Of a stretch of DNA of 64,000 bases, positions 10,880 through 22,815 are shown in pieces (the first letter of the stretch is position 1; each line of letters starts with the position of its first letter). A program made the translations under genes and the position numbers. The DNA comes from Trema orientale (taxonomy: Eukaryota; Streptophyta; Magnoliopsida; Rosales; Cannabaceae), in assembly GCA_002914845.1 (NCBI GenBank), contig JXTC01000014.1, positions 410,185 to 474,184 of the forward strand. Reading direction: 5' to 3'. Under the pieces are notes generated by a model. It saw nothing but the letters and a program-made list of their open reading frames with translations, searched no databases and had not been told where the DNA came from.

Positions 10880-13750
10880 ATATGTGGAAGCGCCAAACCA
10901 TCCAAGTGCCAGCGCTTCAACAGAATGTCTGGCACACTGCGGCCGTCACAATGCATTGCTGCATTCCCCCATTAAAAAATGTTAAAAAAAATTATTATTT
11001 ATTGATTTTATTTTATAACACAAAAATCCAAAGCTCTATGCAATCAGCCGCATGAGAAGATTTTTTTTATATTTATTTTTGTTTTAAAATTTTTAATTTC
11101 TCCCAAGTGAGATGACTGGTCCCCAATCCAGACAAATTGCTCCCAGCACGTAACCTCTTGTTTTTTCATTTCTTATTTTTCATTTTTTAATCTAAATTTC
11201 TAGCTGAAAAGCCTAAACCCAACCAATTATGTTTTGCTTTACCACTTTTATTTATTTTTATTTTTTTTTCCAATTTCCAAATTTAAAAAATTAAAAATTC
11301 AAATAGAAAGAGAGGGACAGCAAAGAAAACCCAGCCACCAGCCTTTACAGGGGAGAGGGAGCAAGAAAAGAATAACGTTTGAGCTTATGCGGGTCCCACA
11401 ATTACGGAAAAGACAAAAATGGCCCCTCTCCTCGTCCTGATTGCAGGCGTTAATTTCTTCCGTTACGGCCGGCCTTTTTTTTTTTCTTTTCCTTAAAAGG
11501 AACGATGTTGTCAAAGTTTCTTTTTTGGCCTTAAAAAAAACAAAAAAGAGAAAAAACGACTTTTGATCATTTGACAGCCTGTTCGAGGAAAGCCCACTTA
11601 CGTCTTGACACGTGTCGGCGAGGGTAATCCAGGATCGTACTATCTCGGCACCTGTCGTGGTATCAAATGAGGGGCTACTGTGATTTTATTCTTCTTGACA
11701 GCTACGTAGAGTTGTGATCTTCGTTGTATCGGGCCGAGCCGTCGAAGATCGAACAATAAATAAAATCCATGTATATTTGGTCGTTCTGGGGGAAAATATT
11801 AAAGGAATAATTACAATCGTTTTCCTAAATAGCAAAAGCATATTTGGGATTAAGAAATTTATACAAAATATAATAAAATTACCTTTTCATTTGAATTTGT
11901 AACCAAGATATAAATATAAGACAGAAAAAGAAATAGAATAAAAGAATTGTGAAAGAAAGTCTTGTACAATATATTCTAAATTTCTTTTCCTTTTCTAGTA
12001 AATTAATTATACTTATATCTCGGTTATTTAAAAAAGAATACTGGATTTTTACCAAATTAAATAGAAGAACAAAATTTGTACTAATTTATTAATCTTTTTT
12101 GTCGTTGTTATTTATAAAAATTAAAGGGGATAATTTATGTAAATCAACTATCCCAATAGTAAAACAAATATTTTTCAGCTTTGCCATGATATCACTTACG
12201 TGCCTAGCGGTTTCTAAAAATATCTATTAGGGTTATCTTCTTCATTTATAATTCATTTATTTTTTGTGGTGTGGCTTTTGTGGCCCCTTGTTTTGATTTT
12301 TGAATACTTGGGACTTCTCTCAAGTGACTAGTCTACTACTAAACCGCGAGATCTATTAATTTGACCATTATTTTTGTTTAGCCATTCTTATACGTTATTA
12401 GATAAGGGCCTTGATAAGTCGTAAGAATGAAGAAAGTTAAAATTGTCACATTATTGGAATCCTTATCCAGAGGCCGTGCTTTTAGCTTATATTATAGACT
12501 TTCTCCTAAAGTCCAATCCTTGAAATATAGTTCTTCAAAAACAAAAAATCCTTGAAATATAGTGTTAAGGAAAAAAATAACTCTAATTGGAAGGTCATTT
12601 TCTAATGAAACAAAGTTTTCTTTGTTGAAGATATAGTTTCCAAGAATTGAGTTGTAAATATGGTAAATACTTCAATATTAAATATTTACTGTTATTTTAT
12701 CATCGTCTATTAAAATTTCATAACTTAAAAAAAAAAAAAAAAAACTCTTTATAGGGAAAAAAAAAAGAAAAAGAAAAAAGTGAAGAAAAAATGAAAAAAC
12801 AAAGTTAGCCCCTATATTAGTTTTCCTTTTTTTTTTTCTTTTTAATTTACTCGTCGGGTTTAATGTTTTCGCTAGCGGCTATAGTGTATTTAACTATATC
12901 GTCGAGAAAGTACATTTATCTCATGTTGATAGCCCTTCTTAACAGTTGAGAGTAATTAGAGTTTCCTAATTCCTAATCCATCAGGAAACAAATGGTCGAA
13001 AAAAAATATTATTAAGTGCCAAGATTAGGCAAGTACATCATCTAATGGCACAAAGTCAATTTTAACCTTGTTCAAATATGCACCAGCTCGTGGTTTTCGC
13101 GATTCTTGATTTTCTATTCTTATTGAATTCACTCCAGGGCTCATTGTCGTCTATGTAATGTACAACATAATGTAAAGACATTTGTTCATGTTTTTTTCTC
13201 TTTTTATTACGTCATTTCATGCGTGAACGTTGTAGAGGATACAGAAATTGTTTTAACTTTCTAGATCGACCCGATGAATTATTCAAAAATCAGTATCATT
13301 TTTTAAAGAGAGCCAAAGACAGACAAACGAATTTGACCATTTCTTTTTACGTTACTTCATTTTTCTTAAAACACCCCGAATGGGTTATTTTTACACAACA
13401 AAAACAACAAAAACGTTCATAATAGAAAGTCTTTTTCTTCGTTAAAAAAAATAAATAATAATAATTTTTTTAAAAAAACAATACGTACTATTAATGGAAA
13501 TTAATTACAATAGAAAAATCAATGGGAATTGAAAAAAAAAATTGAAACGTTTAAAAATATTTATTATTGGTACAGTATGTTCTTTTTTTTTTCACTGGCA
13601 TAATATTTCCTTAAAAATGACCAAAAATTATTCACAATACCTAAAAATTACCAAAAAATTTAACTGATTTTTTTTTTTGCTTGGAAAAAAAAATTAACTG
13701 ATTAGTAATCATATTTATATCTAATAAAGGAAATGACCCCAATAATTTCA
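10880..13750. other. Upstream intergenic region of the PATL3-like gene
   Basis: No gene is recognised. 11300-11760 is less AT-rich than its surroundings and carries the palindromic G-box at 11607. The open frames there (11234-11440 and the opposite-strand 11299-11514) are low complexity. The rest is A/T-rich with homopolymer runs (12728-12745, 12820-12842). Confidence 0.45.
11607..11616. promoter_or_regulatory. Palindromic G-box
   Basis: GACACGTGTC is a perfect 10-base palindrome around CACGTG, the core bound by plant bZIP and bHLH factors. It is about 2.6 kb from the PATL3-like start codon, so its target is unknown. The motif is real but short, and function is inferred only. Confidence 0.35.
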
Positions 13751-13839
13751 GACCCGTTATAGGAAAAAGAATTGAAAAAGAAAAAACAGAAAAGAAAGAA
13801 GAGGGGAATGATGTTGTTGAGAAAATGGGGGAAAGATTT

Positions 13840-14220
13840 CTAAAGATGGAGAGAGAGAGAGAGAGGGAGAAGAGAGAGGGGTTTTTAGTGTAGAAGTGGG
13901 GTGGGGTCCATCAACGAAGTGGTGTACTAGCTGGCAAACTTGTCTGACAGACTGGTTATTGCCATAGACAACAACAACAATCGCCTCCATTTTCTCCAAA
14001 CCCTCAACCTCCACCTCTTCAATCCCTCCTTTTAAGCCCTTCTTCTCTCTCTCTCTCTCTCCCTCTCTCTCATCCATCTCCATCTCAATCTCTCCATCTC
14101 ATTCTCAATCTCTCTCTCTCTCTCTCCCTCTCACAGAATCAATCACAATTCACAACAACACCTTCTCTCTCTTTTGTCCCCCCCCCTCTCTCTATCTAGA
14201 AGCCCACTTTCTCTCTCTAA
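13840..14220 (+). promoter_or_regulatory. Pyrimidine-rich 5' leader of the PATL3-like gene with CT microsatellites
   Basis: The stretch before the ATG is dominated by CT repeats at about 14044-14070, 14105-14132 and 14160-14220, with a GA run at 13849-13865. There is no ATG between about 13970 and 14224, so the first AUG would be the real start. CT-rich leaders are common in highly expressed plant genes. The transcription start is not visible. Confidence 0.5.
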
Positions 14221-14223
14221 ACC

Positions 14224-16491
14224 ATGACTGAGGAGGCTCAGAAGCCAGCGGCAGAGGCCGGAGCGCCTTCCACCGAGGAGGTGACGGTGGTCCCCGATGT
14301 TCCCCCGGCGGAGAAACCCGTGACCGAGAAGGACGCTTCGCCTGCGCCGGTGCCGGAGCCGGAGCCTGAGGTGGCGGAGAAGCCTGCCGCTGCTACGACC
14401 GGTGAGGTCGTCGAGGAGGCTGAGAAGCCCAAGCCGGCCGAGGAGGAGAAGACGATTGCGCAGTCGGTTTCTTTCAAGGAAGAGAGCTACGTGGTTGGTG
14501 AGCTTCCGGAGTCGCAGAAGAAGGCCCTCGATGAGCTCAAACAGCTCGTCCAAGAGGCTCTCAACAAGCACGAGTTCACCGCTCCGCCGCCGCCTCCTCC
14601 GCCGGCGCCGAAGGAGGAGGAGAAGAAGAAGGAGGTGGCGGAAGCGCCCAAGGCTGAGGAGAAGAAGGAGGAAGAGAAAGCCGAGGAGAAGACCGAGGAG
14701 AAAACAGAGGAGAAAGCCGTCGAAGAGACGCCGAAGGCCGAACCGGCAGCGACTGAACCGGAGAAAGAGAAGGCTCCTGAGCCGGCTGAGGCGGCGGAGA
14801 CGGTGGTTGTAGCTGAGGTGGTGGAGAAAGTGGCTGCTGTCGACGAGGACGGGGCTAAGACCGTCGAGGCAATCGAAGAGTCGGTCGTCCCCGTCTCCGC
14901 TCCGGCCGAGGAGGCGACCTCATCGGCAAAACCCGAGGGGGAGGCCGTTGCCCCGGCCGCCACCGAGGAGGCGAAGAAGGAAGAAGAAGCAGCAGCCGAG
15001 GCCGCTGCTCCGCCGCCTCCGCCTGAGGAGGTTTTCATCTGGGGAATTCCGCTCCTAGCCGACGAGAGGAGTGATGTGATCCTCTTGAAGTTCCTGAGGG
15101 CCAGGGACTACAAGGTGAAGGACGCCTTCACCATGCTCAAGAACACCGTCAAGTGGCGGAAGGAGTACGGGATCGATTCTCTGATTGAGGAAGATCTCGG
15201 AAGCGATTGGGAGAAGGTTGTGTTCACTCACGGAGTGGATAAAAAAGGCCACCCCGTCTGCTACAACGTGTTCGGCGAGTTCCAGAACAAGGAATTGTAT
15301 CAGAATACTTTTGCGGATGAGGAGAAGAGGTCAAAGTTCATCAAGTGGAGGATTCAGTTCTTGGAGAAGAGCATCAGAAAGTTGGATTTCAATCCCACTG
15401 GCATCTCCACCATCGTCCAAGTCAACGACCTCAAGAATTCTCCTGGATTCTTCCTCAATAAAGAGCTTATCACTGGTCAGGCCATTCAGCTGCTTCAGGA
15501 CAATTACCCTGAATTCGTAGCCAAACAGGTAAACCAAATTTAAAAAAAAAAAAAATCCTTAAAGCCGAGGCCCTGACCTTCTTTATCCACACACACACAC
15601 ACACGTATTATATATATATATATATATAATAGAAATTTGAATATGACGTTTGTGTCGTGATCCTAAATGGGATTTGTGGGTTTTGATTTGTGAAGGTGTT
15701 TATCAATGTCCCATGGTGGTACTTGCCTTTCATTAGGGTGATCAGTCCTTTCCTCACTCAGAGGACTAAGAGCAAGTTTGTATATGCTGGCCCATCAAAG
15801 TCTACTGAGACCCTTTTCAAGTAAAAGTCTAAATTCGTTTATTTTCCAATTCTTCATTTGATCAGCTGAAAATGTTAATTTCGATTATTATTGCTGTCTT
15901 TTTCTCTTTATTGAGTATGTATATTATATTCATATATGCTTGTTGTGGGATTATATTGACCGAGTTTGGATTCATTTACAGGTACATAGCTCCTGAACAG
16001 GTTCCAGTTCAACATGGAGGCTTGAGCCGAGATGGTGAGGAATTCACCACTTCTGACCCTGTCACAGAAGTCACCGTAAAACCAGCCTCCAAACACACCA
16101 TTGAAATCCCAGTCTACGAGGTAAAAATTTTGGACTGAAAAAAAGATACAAATCAACATTTTCAGCTAACAACACTCTAGTTCAAGTGCGTTTCAATTTA
16201 TATTGGTAATCTGATTGAGAATTGTTATGTTTTCAGACTGGTGTTCTGGTTTGGGAACTCAGAGTTTTGGGCTGGGATGTGAGCTATGGAGCCGAGTTCG
16301 TGCCAACCGCTGAGGATCACTACACTGTAATCGTACAAAAGGCAAGGAAGGTTAGCCCGACGGAGGAGCCAGTGACCTCCAACAGCTTCAAAGTGGGTGA
16401 ACCAGGCAAGATTGTGCTCACCATTGATAACCAAAGCTCCAAGAAGAAGAAGCTCTTGTACAGGTCCAAGACCAAAACCTCTTCTGAATAA
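14224..16491 (+). CDS. PATL3: Patellin-3-like SEC14-GOLD protein (4 exons, 607 aa)
   Basis: Exons: 14224-15528, 15696-15820, 15982-16120 and 16237-16491, all with GT-AG introns and a continuous frame. Residues 1-265 are a Pro/Glu/Lys/Ala-rich acidic region with a conserved SVSFKEESYVVGELPESQKK block and a proline run (PPPPPPPAP). FIWGIPLL at about 271 opens the CRAL-TRIO N part (ILLKFLRARDYKVKDAF). The SEC14 lipid-binding domain runs about 330-495 (VCYNVFGEFQNKELYQ, VFINVPWWYLPF). The GOLD domain runs about 505-604 (LVWELRVLGWDVSYGAEFVP) and ends LLYRSKTKTSSE. Patellins bind phosphoinositides at the plasma membrane and cell plate and act in cytokinesis and auxin-carrier placement; that is family knowledge. 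ISTIVQVNDLKNSPG and the C-terminus fit PATL3/PATL5 better than PATL1. The segment SPGFFLNKELITGQ (about 406-419) departs from the family's SPGPGK-ELR-ATKQ. Confidence 0.95.
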
Positions 16492-18531
16492 GCTACTTGT
16501 GAAATAATAGCAAGTGCCTGCATGTTTTACCAAATTTGGAAGCTAATATTGCCGAGACATTCAACGGTTTGGAGAATAATAGCAGGGTTCTTTGTTCTTT
16601 TAAAAAAAGAAAAAAAAAAGAGAGAGAAACACAGGGTTTAAAGTTTTATTTTTTATTTTGTTTATTTTGGTTGATATTTAATTTTGTTGACGATTCAAAG
16701 AAGTCTGGGAGATTGTATTTAAATTTGTTCTTGTTTTTTTTTATTTATTACTTTTGTTTTGGATTGAAATCATTTAGTGGTGAAAAACAAAGTCTTGGGG
16801 ATGAGTAAGAAGGGAGTACACAATTGTTGGTATATAAGTTTTTGTTTGGGTGAGATGGCACGTGTCTGGACTTTGGACAGAAACTGTGGTACTATTTCAG
16901 ATACTCTTTTGTCTGTAAAATTTGTGTAAATTTGATGTTCTATTATTACTGCATTATCTGGCAACTGCTTATTTATTACACTCTTCCTTGCTAATTATTA
17001 TTGTATTTTTCTGTTATTTATTCATTTTGAATTAAATCTTAGATGTCAATTTTGAAAGTACAATCATCTGAAAGTTATTTGAGCATGTAGTGGAGTTCAG
17101 AGGAATACGAGGTAAACTCATTATTTTGGCCTTGTATTATGAAATACATCACCGCTACTCTTAAATTTAGCAGAATGTCTTGTAATACCTTTTCTTAACT
17201 TCAGGCGATTTCCAAATCTATATAAAATATTATGAGGGTTTATCGGTAAAATTCATATGAGGTGGCAATTCACTTGTTACAAGANNNNNNNNNNNNNNNN
17301 NNNNNNNNNTGGTGCTACTTGCTGGTATTGTAATGTGCTCTATGATTTTATTTTTTTTTTAACGAAAATTGTTTTACTAGTATGTGGTACTAGCATTGTA
17401 ATGTGTTCCATAATTTTTTTTTCTAACCAAAAATTGCCAGCAATATTCAGAAACATTTGTTGCTACTTAGCACCACAAACTATGTGACATGAATGTGATC
17501 CATTTTTATTAGTGTTTACTTTTGTGTTAGGTACTCCTATCGTCTTTAACATTTCATTGTACAGGAGCTATTGGTGTTTTAGACTCTAAGATATCATAAC
17601 GAAAGGTTTAAAAATGAAGGGGTCGTGTATAAGCTGATGATAATCAAAAGTGAATATAGGAAAGAACCGTCTATAACCTTATTTTAATAATATACACCAA
17701 AAAGGAAATCAGTAAATCTCTTCACCTCTTATTTTGAAAGAAGGAAAGGTAAATAAAAAAGAAAAAACAAAAAACAAAAAACAAAAAAAAAAAATGGCAA
17801 GAACATTTGCGTTTGGTTGCTAGTCAGTAATATATGTCGTTTTCTTTGTTTTTCTTTTTGTTTTTTTAAATGAAATTAGATAATACAAATTTTAAAAATC
17901 AAGGAATGATTCATTTGCCTCGTTGCAATTGCAAGTTGCACAATCATTATGATCAAGAGACGTTAATGAGTTTATTTATTTAGTTTGAATTGGCTATTCA
18001 ATAATACAACGGGAGGAGGAAAATAAATAAAAACAAACAAATTTAAAAGAACATAGCACATGAGGGTGGTTGCAACGTACAACCACCTTTCTTAAAAAAA
18101 TAATACTAATAATAATAACACTAAATTTTTTAGAAAAAATTACAACCAAGTTAGAATGTTCTCTGACTCATTCAGGGGAAAAAAAAAAAGAAATAAAAGT
18201 AAAATTGATTGAAAATTGTGAGGACGCGGATAATAATTTCATTATATAATAAGATATATAATATTTATAGATAAGGGAAAATACTAGAAATCTATCCTAT
18301 GTTTTAGCAATATACCAGTTTAAACCATGTGTTCAAAATTGCAAAATATATCTCTTCAATTTACGAAATCGGATCAAATTATATCTTGACTTGGTTAACT
18401 TTATGTTGTAAAATGAGTTTAAATTTTATTGAACAGAAAAACTACCTCCATAAGTGTCTTGACTTTTTCTTTTTTTTTTTTGAGTTTTTGAATAATATTT
18501 AAAATAAATTCAGTATATAATATTTAAATTA
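16492..18531. other. 3' flank of PATL3-like and intergenic DNA with an assembly gap
   Basis: 16492 to roughly 16950 is probably the 3' UTR, T-rich and without reading frames. A CACGTG lies at 16859-16864. Beyond it is AT-rich DNA without genes. 18290-18480 has wording like one arm of a MITE (tatcctatgttttagcaata, ttaaaccatgtgttcaaaat) but no partner arm. Confidence 0.45.
17285..17309. other. Assembly gap (25 Ns)
   Basis: Twenty-five consecutive Ns. The sequence on the right side is itself duplicated: ctggtattgtaatgtgctct (17322) recurs diverged as ctagcattgtaatgtgttcc (17390), period about 68, each followed by a T run. The gap may hide further copies. Confidence 0.95.
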
Positions 18532-19362
18532 GGGTTAATCACATAAAAATGCCCTGAGTTTTAACTTTTTAGTAAAAAAACATCCTGATTTTTGAATGTC
18601 TGTAAAATAATACCCCTACGTTTAAATTTCCGCAAAATAATGCCATGACTATTGGAATTCTGCAAATTAATACCTTCACTTTTGAATTCTGTAAATTAAT
18701 ACCTTCACTTTTGAATTCTGTAAATTAATACCTTGACATTTACGATTTCTACAAATTAATACTCTCAGCTTTTGTTTTCTTTGTATATTTATACAATGAG
18801 CAAATTAAAAGATGCGAACATCTCTCATAACTTATTAAAAATATTTAGATATTAGTATATTATCAGAAATTATTTTATAACCACTTTTTTTGGTTAATTG
18901 CTAAAAAAACACAATTTTTTTTTACCTCTCATGTTTCTTTTTTTTTTTTTTTACAATTAATAATTTTTATCTCTCGTTCTAATTTTTTATTTTTTTTAAA
19001 TGAAAAGTGAAATAAGCCAACTACATTTTTTTTTTTATAAATTTTATTATTGTTTAATAAGTTTTAATTAAGTTGATGATGGCTACTACCATCTTTTTAT
19101 TATTAAAATTAATTAATTGGGCATTAAAGTTACAAATTTATATGAATTTCAAATATTGATGTATTAATTTGTAAGAATTTTAATTGTCAAGATATTTATT
19201 TGCAGAATTCAAAAGTAAAGGTATTATTTTGTAGAAATTCAAAAGTCAGAGTATTATTTTGCGAAAATTTAAAAATGAGAATATTATTTTGCAGACATTC
19301 AAAAGTCAAGATTTTTCTTACTAAAAAGTTAAAACCTACGATATTTTAATGTTAGTATTGTA
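18532..19362. mobile_element. Mutator-like MITE, family M copy 1
   Basis: It starts GGGTTAATCACATAAAAATG and contains ctgagttttaactttttagt. It ends with the inverted form (ctaaaaagttaaaacctacg). Both arms carry repeated clauses of the type aaaataatacc...gaattctgcaaattaatacc. It is colinear with copy 2 at 27807-28599 over its full length, including the middle (gttgatgatg, ctactaccatctttttatta). The right end is eroded and the target duplication is not clean (tttaaatta versus gttaaataa). Confidence 0.8.
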
Positions 19363-20846
19363 AGTTAAATAAATAATTTGACTATTTAACTGTTATACTT
19401 TGGCTATTTTCAGATATGAAGCCGACAAAAATCAATAAACATCTATCTGAAGGATAATCATAACCTAATTTGACGACTTATGAAATACAGTTGGGCATTC
19501 CTAAAAACAAGAGATGAAAATGGTATTCTATTACACGGAACATTTTTAGTACTTTCTCTATACTATAAAGATTAAAGACTGACAAGGAATAACTATGTAT
19601 ACGTGATAATGAATCTAGTGAAAATATCAGATTCAGTAAAAATATAGATAGTATCATATCTTGTGACAATATGACAAATTGATAATTTAGAAATATTCAT
19701 TACTGCCAGGGTAAATTTTTAGTTTTGAGATGATTTTGTAATTAATACTATCAGAATCCTCTTTCTATATTCGAAAATTTTCTCAAATTTATGGCAGTGA
19801 TTTAACTAAAATGCGATAATATTTTGAAAATATTGTAATATACTTATCATTCCATTCACGATTGTCTAACCCGTATAGAAACTTTTCCTGTCACAGCCAA
19901 TTAATACACTAATACTGACCCCCTTTCATATCACCTCTTTCCATTGCTTTTGTTTACCAATTGAATCTAAGAGTTTTCCTTGTAAAATAATGTCATCATG
20001 TTCGGCAACTATGATTTTATGAGTCAAAATGTAGTATTGTTGTTTTAAAAATGTTATCCAATTTAATAAATGGTTGGTATAAATTAAAATAAAGACATTT
20101 AAATTTTGAAAGGAAGAATTGATATTATTGGGTAGTAAACGATATATTTATGAAGAATCAAAAATAAAAGTCAAACTAGAACATAACTCTTATACCTAGT
20201 TACAGTCCGCTTTGTCTTTTTAAAGCGTTGTCATCTTGGCGTTGCCGTTATAGGGTATCTTTTATTAAGGTTGATTCCCTCAGAGGAGAGGAACCAATGG
20301 TCCCATGCTTGGTTTTCTCCGAATCATTTCCCCCACTACTCTTTATCAAAGATATGATGAACTATTGCTCAAGAACCCACACTCAATTAGCACGGTCATA
20401 TCATGATTAATGATCCTCTCATCAAAAAGAAAATAAATTAGAAAGGAGAAATTGTATTTACCAGAGAGTACTACCGGTGCTAATTAGTAACGTTAACATG
20501 GCACGAGAAAGATAGGTCAAGACACATTGGTGTCTCGTGTTGTATTGGCCTAGGTATATTATTAACCGTGTCATGTTTCTGTTTCATATGTTTTGTGTAC
20601 GTATTATTTCAAGTCAGTCTAGATATATATGACTAATATGAGGCGAACATATGTAGTATTAATCCTTCTATATGTCATGCTCGTACTTGGTCTGCATTGT
20701 GCTCTTTTCGCTCTCTTATTGTAATATTTTTTTTTTAAAACCTAATTTTATACTTAATTGGTCATAATTATGTCTGTCTCCGTGCTCATATCATAGTTCT
20801 GACTGCTTATTCTCGTGCTTAATTGTTACCGTTTTATTGCTTAATC
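19363..20846. other. AT-rich intergenic DNA, no gene seen
   Basis: No family-like reading frame, inverted repeat or RNA gene was recognised. The 20228-20410 frame (60 codons) has no domain. Confidence 0.45.
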
Positions 20847-20851
20847 ATATA

Positions 20852-21632
20852 TGTTGGGGGATGATTTTCCCAACATGTCCAAGAAAACGACATAGCATGA
20901 TATCGACCAAGAACGACATCGTTCCCAACTGATCTCTCTAACCGACCAAAATGAAGCCGTACCACACCACGAGGGAGGGCTGTGGAAAGGAAGCTACAAA
21001 GCCACGCCCATTAAGGTAAGACCCTTGCGGTCGGATTTTATGCTACTGTCCGAACAGACCCTAAACGAAAGACCAGAAAGATCAAGAAATAGCCGACCAA
21101 AGCTGTAGTAACATGAGTCCGACCAAGGTAAGGAATAAAGGAGATACGGACCCGGGAGAAGCTGACATCTGGTCCAATTACTCACATACGCCCGTACAAG
21201 CGGATATGTAAGATCCCTTCCTGCCTTTGCAAGGACACGTAGATATCAACCCTAATCTCTAGGGGACCACTTTCCAGGGACACGTGGACATTAACCCTAG
21301 CTTTTGGGGGACCACAGAACCACTATAAATAGCCCCATAATCACCTGAAAGAGGTAAGCTGCCACAAGTCTCAAAAACTCTATTTGCCTTTTCTCCTCTC
21401 ATCGTCATTTATTTTCATCGAAGGAATCGCTAATCATTTTTTCTGTTGAGGAGATTTGGCAGGTACCACACCGGTACCACCCATTACTAGTCGGTGAAAA
21501 GTCTAAGCACAGTCTTCTTCAAGGCTGTACGGACCACACCTACATCAAATCTGGGTTTTAGACTCCTTTGAGAGAGAACCACTCAAGGGCGCGTGGCGCG
21601 TGTTGGGTCACGGACTAAAATCCACACCAACA
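20852..21632 (+). repeat. Solo LTR with 5-bp target duplication
   Basis: The 781-bp block starts TGTTGGGGGATG and ends CCACACCAACA, with terminal TGTTGG/CCAACA inverted repeats. It is flanked by the perfect duplication ATATA at 20847-20851 and 21633-21637. It is less AT-rich than its surroundings, has a TATA-like cactataaatagcccc at 21321-21336, and contains a 45-bp internal tandem repeat (21233-21277 and 21278-21322, ggacacgt...ctaggggaccac). There is no internal region. This is what recombination between the two LTRs of an LTR retrotransposon leaves. TATA orientation suggests + strand. Confidence 0.9.
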
Positions 21633-21865
21633 ATATAAAGTCTATTTAGTCAAAATAAATAAATTTCAATTTTCTTTTTAAAGTGAATATTTAAGAATAA
21701 AATCAAAGGAAATAAACTTTTCATGCATAACTAAAAAGTAAAAAAAAAAAATTTATAAAAGAAAAGTTAAAATTGAAATGAACTCTTTGTTTCTTTTTGC
21801 CTAAATTCTTTCAACTCTGAGTTCACTTGTTTTTTTTTTTTCTTTTTCTTTTCTTTTGCTTTTTT

Positions 21866-22049
21866 AGTAATGCTCGGGATACATAAGTTTTACATATAAA
21901 AGTCACATACAATAATGTCCCATGCTTTAGAACCATCCATACGTTTGCTAAGTGAGAATATATCATGTATAAAATTGATTAAAAAAAGCATCTCATATTA
22001 TTGCGGGTGACTTTTGGTATGTAAAAATTGTATTTTTCTATCATTACCC
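21866..22049. mobile_element. Short foldback MITE
   Basis: The left arm (agtaatgctcgggatacata, agttttacatataaaagtcac) is matched by the reversed right arm (gggtaatgatagaaaaatac, aatttttacataccaaaagtc). The two arms span the whole element and are imperfect. The target duplication is not clear because both flanks are T-rich. Confidence 0.55.
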
Positions 22050-22189
22050 TCTTTTCCGTGACAAACTTACATTGAGAAGCTTGTGGAGACAAAAATTCTG
22101 CAAGGTCTCTTACAAGATATTCTACTTGCATAAACGATAGTTAAAAAAATAAAAAAAATAAAAAAAATAAAGAACCGACTAGATACTTA

Positions 22190-22815
22190 TTAGGCTTATT
22201 AGGTGCAGTCTGAACCTGCCGTTAAACTCATTCCGAAAGGAGGAGCTAAGAAGCAATTAAGAAAAAAAGACTACACCTGCATCGAAGACTAAAAGGAAAG
22301 GCAAGTCAAAGGGAAAAGAGTTTCCATTGCAGATTCAAAGGGGGCATTGGAAGATAAATTGTCTAGATTACATGTCAAAGGACAAGAAGATGACAAGTAA
22401 TTTATATTACTTACAAGTATAATTTTAGGCGGACTCTATGATTTCTGCCACTGATCTATTATTTGCAATTCGTTGCATGGGTTCCAATGGTTATACCTAT
22501 CCCATGTGACACAAATTAATCAGAAGTCTTTGAATTTTTCAAAAAATTTAAAGTAGAATCTGAAATTCAGCTTGAGAAAAGTACAAAGACCTTCCGAATG
22601 GATTGTGGAGGAGAATTCTAATCCGATGAGTTTAGTAATATTTGATAGATAATGGGATACTATTCAACTTTCTTCGCCAAGGACACCCCAATAAGATAGT
22701 GCGGCATTAAAAAGAAGTATAACACTCTTATATATGGTTATATTCATGCTCGGCTATTCAACGTTGCCTACTTCATTGTGGGGATTTACATTTCTGTATA
22801 ATACCCCAGGGGAAT
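22190..22815 (+). pseudogene. Ty1/copia fragment: gag zinc-knuckle region and integrase
   Basis: At 22337-22375 a frame reads KGHWKINCLDYMS, the second half of a copia gag CCHC zinc knuckle. From about 22520 the integrase begins (EVFEFFKKFKVESEIQLEKS, then TFRMDCGGEF). It continues in other frames near 22650-22800 with SPRTPQ and YSTLPTSLWGFTF, matching the family's GTPQQNGVAER and SLPISFWGYA regions. The protease and the first part of the integrase are deleted and several frameshifts occur. No LTR was recognised on either side. Confidence 0.75.

Noticed and set aside
14402..14812. Arg-rich 136-codon open frame inside the PATL3-like exon 1, plus long antisense frames at 14143-14571 and 14487-15038
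   Set aside because: They are shadows of the GC-rich repetitive coding sequence of the patellin N-terminus; composition follows the real frame.
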